From NCBI GenBank assembly GCA_009801015.1, contig VHZZ01006487.1:44275-68454 (forward strand): 24,180 nucleotides of DNA, read 5' to 3'. The notes below the pieces were generated by a model. It was given only the letters and a program-made list of their open reading frames with translations. It was not told the origin of the DNA and made no database searches. A program made the position numbers and the translations under genes. Each line of letters opens with the position of its first letter. Within the stretch, counting starts at the first letter, position 1. Positions 18,461 to 24,180 of the stretch are shown here, in pieces. Source of the DNA: Silene noctiflora. Its lineage: Eukaryota > Streptophyta > Magnoliopsida > Caryophyllales > Caryophyllaceae.

Positions 18461-21400
18461 ACTATTCGATCACCAACTAAACTATCAACCTAATAATTAC
18501 ACCACTAATATCGGATTTCTATTAACCATCTCAATTTTGCAAGACCGACTCATCTCATAACATGAACTCTATCTTGCTTATTGCCTTGAAACATAACTCC
18601 ATCCATTGTCCAATTTTCAATCGAAAAGCCATTCACGCTCTACCCAACAAACTATATACACCATATACAAGCCCTCCATTGCTACCATGTTAACGACGAA
18701 CTCCGCACTGCTGAACACCCTAACAAAGATGTCAATCCGCCATCACACTCCCCTTACTCCTGTTAAAACGTTACGCCGACAGCACTACAACTATCACTAC
18801 TCACTCACACTACGCCCAAACCAAACACCAAAACCGGACAATATTTTCTGATGTCCAGCCTGTCTTTCGACCTTAAAATGCCTCTACACTGTCCACACAC
18901 TATCATTAAAAGAAGCCCAATCGAATATCTAACATCCAACATTCTCATGCCCCAATCCGACTCCACACACAGTCCAAAATGAACAAAAACTAGAGTTGTA
19001 CAACCCCAACGTCAAATTGCTATTTTGACAAACGACCACCAGTAGTCAATCTTTGCGACCATGCTAAAACGTCCCTAAACTGACCTTCCTCAATATCGTA
19101 AAGACTCACCATGAAGCTAGCTTAATTCAGCATCTAAACGATTACGACAAGCTAACACATAACTAAGTGCAAAGTTGAAGAATTGTCCTCTTATAAATGT
19201 TACAGGCCATATTCTAGCTATTTCATATACAAGTTAGGAGCATTAAAATCTGTGTTAGTAACATCCACTAATCATTGCAAATATACTACACAATTTTTTT
19301 GTTCATAGCATACTGATCACCCTAACATCTCCAACCGACTTGTCCAGGTAGTGCTCTTACCAACTATCTCCTTATTCTGTTAAAACCATTCAACCCTATC
19401 CTTAACTTAAAACATCAAATAATTGACAATTAAGTATACGCAATACAACTAGCACCTCCATTTTCTAGAATGACTTTAGTCAAAATTAGCATCTTCAGAT
19501 AACTCTTATTAACATCTATATTGCGACAACGAAAATAACTCCATGCCAAACCAAATCCGACAATAATTTTCGCCATCCTCCCATACACCATTAATCACTA
19601 CACCCTATATTTTAACCCATCAATACCTATTCACTAATACAATAATTCCAACTCCTATATATTAACACGAAACATGGTCATACTCTCCATACATTAATGA
19701 TATACATACTCGTACCTAGCATCACAAAGCTCTCAAAGTCGTTATACCACTATCTCCATGAGGTATTACACTCGAAACCACAATAAAATAATCTACTTCC
19801 CTCACAAAACCCATCAGCAACTCATTATACCCATAATGAATAGTGTTATCATACTCTCGTCGAAGTAATAAATCTGACAAACCTCTGTTACCCAAAAACA
19901 AACGTCGGCTCAAAAGCAATTCAATTCACGTTCTTATAAACCTCGCCCGTATACCATCCTCATTAAGTGATAGCATTCATCAAACTAGCCCACTATGCTA
20001 TTAACCTTTATAATTTTCTCAAATACACTAGTTAAATCCCAACGTACTCATAACAATAATACACTTATCTCTGTCATTCCATATTCCTCGTATTCCTCAC
20101 AAGGTCTAACTGATCTCTTACACACTTTCGTTAACCCATCTCACCGAGAACTATCGTAATAAGAACGGATATGTACGATTAATAATACGTGTAATAGTAA
20201 CGTATCCTATCTCTTTAGCAAAGCATAATGCCAACATAACCGACCATTTATCTGTATATAATGCGCACAACCTTTCTTATCCTTATCAAAATCTTTCAAG
20301 TTTATCTTTAAACATCAGAGGACCCATTACAGCATAACCCATATAACTTAAAAATTATCCTCTTAAACAATTATCTCAACCCAATATAGTGACTTACCTA
20401 ACTTTCTGCTAACATAATGACATATGTGATTTTATGCCCACATTCCTACCTTCTCACGAGTTCCATGGAAATAATAACATGTTCCTCAAAATTAACTTCA
20501 ACACCAGCAACACCTAAATCTATATTTAGCCATACTTACATACCAATCCCAATTCTTCCACAATAACGAAAGTCTCAAGCTTTTAATAATTTAAACCCAC
20601 CTCACAAGCAATGGAATTAATAACATAAAATGTAGTAACTAATGTTATAAGTAAATAACTATTATCACAATTCACCTCCAATTGTCAATTTAATAAACAA
20701 AACCGCAATGATTAACCTCCATCACATAACTCTCGTCAAACTGCTTACCCTCTCACATGCCTCATGCTACTTGCAATGATATTCAATCCACCAAGTACGT
20801 CTAATAATGATACCTCACTCCACTTCCTTTCATTACCTCAAATAATTTTATAACTTAGGACGGTTCTCCCTCAAACAACCGTCTACTAACATGTTTGATC
20901 CTACAGATGGCGCTCTACACAAACACACTGCCATTCCTACATATGAGTACGTAAAGTCTTCATCTCTTAACATACCTTAAACCATGTGAAACCTTTAATT
21001 AGAAATCTAAACTCAATTATTTTATTCTTTAAATATGATAAGATTTAATACTGCATCAACAATGAGCTATTCAGACGGGTTTATTTTACCCCAACAAAGT
21101 GAAATTGTCATGGCATCAGCCCCTTTAATGGGCAAAGTTGTTGTCCTAACCTACTTTTAATCATCTTATAATTCATATTATCATACTCTAATCTCCCTAC
21201 TTGGCTTAGGCGCACACATTCCGCATGTTATATTTCATATCACATTAAACATGAGATTGCACAACTCCCACATTGCATACTTAGCATATCCATAACAATG
21301 AAATGAGTAATAATTATTAACACTCATATTATCATGCATAATGCAATATAATTCCTTTTCTTTTATTTGGCATGTTTCATGGATACTTGGCATTGGGCAT

Positions 21401-21752
21401 CACAAATTCTCGTTTGATTAAACCACACCGCTCAACACCCTTCTTGGGTACTTATCATTCAGCCATTGTGGCCTAATTCCATCACAGTTGTACCTGCATT
21501 TTCCGTTAGTTATACAATCCATCACAACACCCAAATCATGTGAAATAACACATAAGAAAACATCCACTCTATCTACCCTCACTCCTTTACTCTCACCGAG
21601 GTGCCCGGATCAAAATTAGAAGGGCCATAACCCAAATTAAAGACATCTCCCTAACCCGAGTTAAGGGGGCTTCTAATAGTTTATACCCGGTGTTCATTTT
21701 ATTTACACACATCCTAGGTTCATTTAATTTATTTGTATGCCCTAGGACCGTC

Positions 21753-21764
21753 GCTCAGATACCA
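21753..21764 (-). other. Primer-binding site, initiator tRNA-Met type (element B)
   Basis: The minus strand reads TGGTATCTGAGC, one base different from the consensus TGGTATCAGAGC present in element A. It lies three bases from the LTR terminus at 21768. Confidence 0.8.
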
Positions 21765-21767
21765 CTT

Positions 21768-23340
21768 TATAACATCCCCATTTATTTAGAAGCCTTTAAG
21801 CGAGGCATTTCCAAGTAAAGGAAGGTGTTACCATCTCAGTTGCCTGAGGTAGTAAGTTTAAAAGACAAAACAAGCCAAAAGGTACTTTAAATAAATCAAG
21901 TTAACTGAATAAACTGTGATAAACGGCCTTATTACATGTAACCAACTGTTTATAGAATAATAATACAAAACTCGCACCGGAATAAAAAGTATAGTTTATA
22001 AAATAATAAATGTCTGAATAATTAGGTGATCTCTAGACACAGCTGTAGTCATCGCCCCAGTCCCATCTAACATTCAGCATTCAGCACACCTCATGGACTA
22101 ACCTTCTTGTCAACTGTTTCCATGAACGAAACGTTCATCATACAACAACAAACACACACAAGTCAACCTAAGTGAACATATAATTAAATTGGACTAACAT
22201 GTGAAAAACACTACTAATACTTGTATAATTAATAATTATAACAAATAGAAACGTTAAAAAAGAAAAGGGACAACACGTCCCAAAGGCTCACGGCCAACCA
22301 TATCACACTGACTGTCTCAACCTCGAATCATTAATAGTTTGTTGCCAAGACTCACACAGCCCAAGCTCAGCCACACCATGTGGGCATGCCACGTCAGGTC
22401 CATGGCCAACTCCTTACAACATGTCATGCCTGTCCTATACGTCCAATGTCCACAGCTCGTCCACATCCCCCCGCCTGACCTATACAAACTCATCTCATCT
22501 CACAACCACGTTGCCAAACAATACCAATGCCAATGCCAATTCGTGCCAATGGAAATATGCCACAATAAATATATGAATTGCAACCACAATGTATATATGA
22601 ATGCCAACCATAATGCCAAATTCCTTTATAACAATGATAACCAAGCGAGATGAGATGATATGATATATTATAACATGATGCCAAATAAACAATGTCATGC
22701 CAATATACTTGTAAACGAACAACCACCAATAATGCAGCTAACACAAACGGCCTAGAGGCGACACCCAACTAAACTCAACATTCAAAATCCCAATTACAAC
22801 AATACAACACATATAACATATAATAAACCCCGAAAACAATTGTTGTGTAGCTAGCCTACCTTTAGCAAATTCCAAGCTCAACAAATAATACTAGAATGGT
22901 TCCTCGACAAAGCCGTCACCTAAATAAAATTAATAACATTCAATTACGAACTAACCAAATAAACTACAATACGAAAATAAGCAAATCCGTCTCAAACACT
23001 ACCCATAATCCTCAGGTAACACGGGTTCAGCCGTGTTGGCAGTCAAAACAGTCCTTTTTCCATCCAAAACAGCCCCCATAACACCATCTTACTCGGCCAC
23101 CACCACCACCATATTCACCATCGTACACCCTCAACACTTGCCTTACACGACCCTCACAATCGTTCTAAAGCAGCAGCCCAAAATAGCAGCCAACAACACT
23201 GACAACGACTACAACGACACTCACACACACGGCTTAGAAGCAGCCCTTATGCCAATCAACAACAACTCAACACTAACAACAACAACACTAACACGACAAC
23301 AACAAAAATAACTCGGCAGCTACAATAAGACGACGACAGA
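21768..23340 (-). mobile_element. 5' LTR of element B, interrupted by an A-like LTR
   Basis: It aligns with 15258 to about 16823 over its whole length. The terminus has decayed to TATAACATCCCC. It keeps the CTCAG-TTGC-CTGAG hairpin (21835-21848), two ATTCAGC units (22072-22085) and the AACACGG/CCGTGTT hairpin (23018-23037). Similarity stops at CGACGACAGA, where a TGTAATACTCGAG LTR starts at 23341; the intact copy continues CAGCTACAAC. The missing ~1.36 kb should resume beyond the window. Frames at 22339-22653, 22490-22768, 22896-23081 and 23033-23311 are shadows. Confidence 0.88.
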
Positions 23341-23369
23341 TGTAATACTCGAGATTTGGTAGCACTGGA

Positions 23370-23512
23370 TACTCGTCCGAGTATGGAGTACTCGACCGAG
23401 TACCCACTTGGGATTGGTCTGACAGTGTGCTGGAGTTTGGGAACTCGGATGAGTGCGTAGCACTCAGTCGAGTGAGGCGTACTCGGTCGAGTGTCTTGTA
23501 CTCGACCGAGTG
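23370..23512. promoter_or_regulatory. Palindrome array upstream of the TATA box in A LTR copy 4 (six units)
   Basis: Units at 23370, 23389, 23442, 23461, 23480 and 23499 read NACTCG-NN-CGAGTN (for example TACTCGACCGAGTA), with one or two arm changes in two of them. The array ends about 30 bp before the TATA-like sequence at 23543, so it occupies the proximal U3 promoter. Binding by a transcription factor is inference. Confidence 0.7.
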
Positions 23513-23542
23513 TCCGGTTCATGTCGGCTTTTGCAAGATTGA

Positions 23543-23550
23543 TATATATT
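23543..23550 (+). promoter_or_regulatory. TATA-like box of A LTR copy 4
   Basis: TATATATT follows the palindrome array and precedes a pyrimidine-rich stretch (23620-23690) suitable as a transcript leader. Confidence 0.45.
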
Positions 23551-24180
23551 AGAACGTGAAGCAGTTAAAACATTTTATTCTTTTCAAAACACAAACTTAT
23601 ACATCGACATAATACGTTAACTGCTTCTCATTCTCTATCTTCAATCTGCGGCGCGTCTTTGTCATTCGTTGGGGTTTTCTCACATCCTAGTATCTTAATC
23701 GTCGGGGTAAGTCCTTGATTTAGTCTTTTGGCCTATTATATTGTAACCCTAATTTTTGATTTGGGGATTTGTGCCTTATTTGCGTTATTGATTTGTTATA
23801 GGAGGAGACTTCGTAGAGGAAGTCTTTTGATCCTTTGCTAATTGACGGGTGGCTTGTTGAGGTAGGGTTTTCCCTACTCAGTTGGTTGTAGAATTATATG
23901 TGGCACAATGTGACAATCTTTGTGATTATTACTGTGACTGATCTATATTGGGATGTGATATTATTGTTGTTACGGTGTTGAGATTGTGGTTATAAGCCAT
24001 TGTGAGAGGTGTTCTCACCCCCATTGTTCGTCCCTTGCGTTCTCTCAGCGTAAGGGGGATGTGCACATTAAGGGACTTGGGTGTTGTGTGATGGTATTGT
24101 TGTGACGGTGTTGTGATGGTGGTGTTGGTGGTGGATATTGGTATTGGTGTGGTTGTGATTGTGATTGTGAGCCATTGTGA

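Larger units (their letters stand above)
18187..21767 (-). mobile_element. Internal region of element B, non-coding
   Basis: The interior is about 3.6 kb between two B LTRs. Read on the minus strand it starts with an iMet-type primer site and a leader resembling that of element A, and ends with a pol-end/polypurine module repeated three times. I find no frame longer than about 80 codons and no motif of Gag, protease, RT, RNase H, integrase or chromodomain; the frames at 18606-18851 (+) and 19722-19919 (-) have no family resemblance. The end sequence 'CGAACTTCGGGGACGAAATTCC' (minus strand near 18290-18323) is typical of the stretch that closes pol in Tekay-like elements, so B descends from an autonomous element but has lost or decayed its genes. 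Confidence 0.7.
23341..24180 (+). mobile_element. A-like LTR copy 4 on the + strand, truncated by window end
   Basis: It starts TGTAATACTCGAG inside the B LTR; the five bases before it (ACAGA, 23336-23340) are the candidate TSD. In the reverse orientation relative to copies 1-3 it carries the same ordered landmarks: palindrome array, 'GTGTCCGGT', GTAAGT donor-like site, AACCCTAA...TTGGGGATTTG module, GTAGGG hairpin (23862-23877), then 'CACCCCCATTG...GGGGGATGTGCACATTA'. The G-rich end of the window (24080-24180) matches the reverse complement of the C/A-rich section of the other copies. By comparison with copy 2 about 560 bp lie beyond the window. Sequence differs enough from copies 1-3 to be a separate subfamily. 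Confidence 0.85.

Overview
This window looks like heterochromatic or intergenic DNA from a flowering plant, most likely a eudicot. The plant assignment rests on the retrotransposon biology. There is a primer-binding site for plant tRNA-Asp (11196-11213) and two initiator-Met-type sites (5968-5979, 21753-21764). Large LTRs with TG...CA ends and 5-bp target-site duplications (TSDs) fill nearly all of the window. The arrays of palindromic ACTCG-NN-CGAGT motifs remind me of Caryophyllales repeats, but I cannot assign a family or species from sequence alone. I see no convincing host gene, no tRNA or rRNA gene and no CRISPR array.

I name the families locally. C is a Ty3/gypsy Athila/Tat-like element on the + strand. 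A, B and D are related LTR families with TGTAAYACC-type ends; A and B have an iMet-type primer site, which suggests the chromovirus/Tekay (Del) lineage. E is a solo LTR. Left to right: unassigned DNA (1-975); truncated D LTR (976-1743); C LTR copy 2, 3'-truncated (1744-2979); A LTR copy 1, truncated (2980-~3640); A internal DNA without ORFs (~3641-5982); A LTR copy 2 (5983-7383); 3' part of a C internal region (7384-9489); complete C LTR copy 1 (9490-11189); 5' part of a C internal region with a broken gag-like ORF (11190-14387), split by solo LTR E (12400-13858, TSD CATAG); A LTR copy 3 (14388-15257), cut by element B (3' LTR 15258-18186, internal 18187-21767, 5' LTR 21768-23340); and a + strand A-like LTR (23341 to beyond the window end) inserted in B's 5' LTR.

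The layers reach four levels of nesting: C contains A, A contains B, B contains A4. One model explains several independent observations. A non-autonomous C element carrying an A insertion was tandemly duplicated through its LTRs. The model accounts for C LTR copy 1 having internal DNA on both sides, for the sequence TCGGT lying just left of A copy 3 (14383-14387) and just right of A copy 2 (7384-7388), and for the C2/A1 junction at 2979/2980 being a single deletion of the segment equivalent to about 10734-14911.

None of the elements here retains readable reverse transcriptase, RNase H or integrase, so all appear non-autonomous or decayed. The signals of most interest are in the LTRs: palindrome arrays upstream of a TATA box, a hairpin with a GNRA-type loop and a compensatory base pair near the LTR 3' end, a shared leader module with a splice-donor-like GTAAGY, and three successive polypurine-tract modules at the 3' end of element B.
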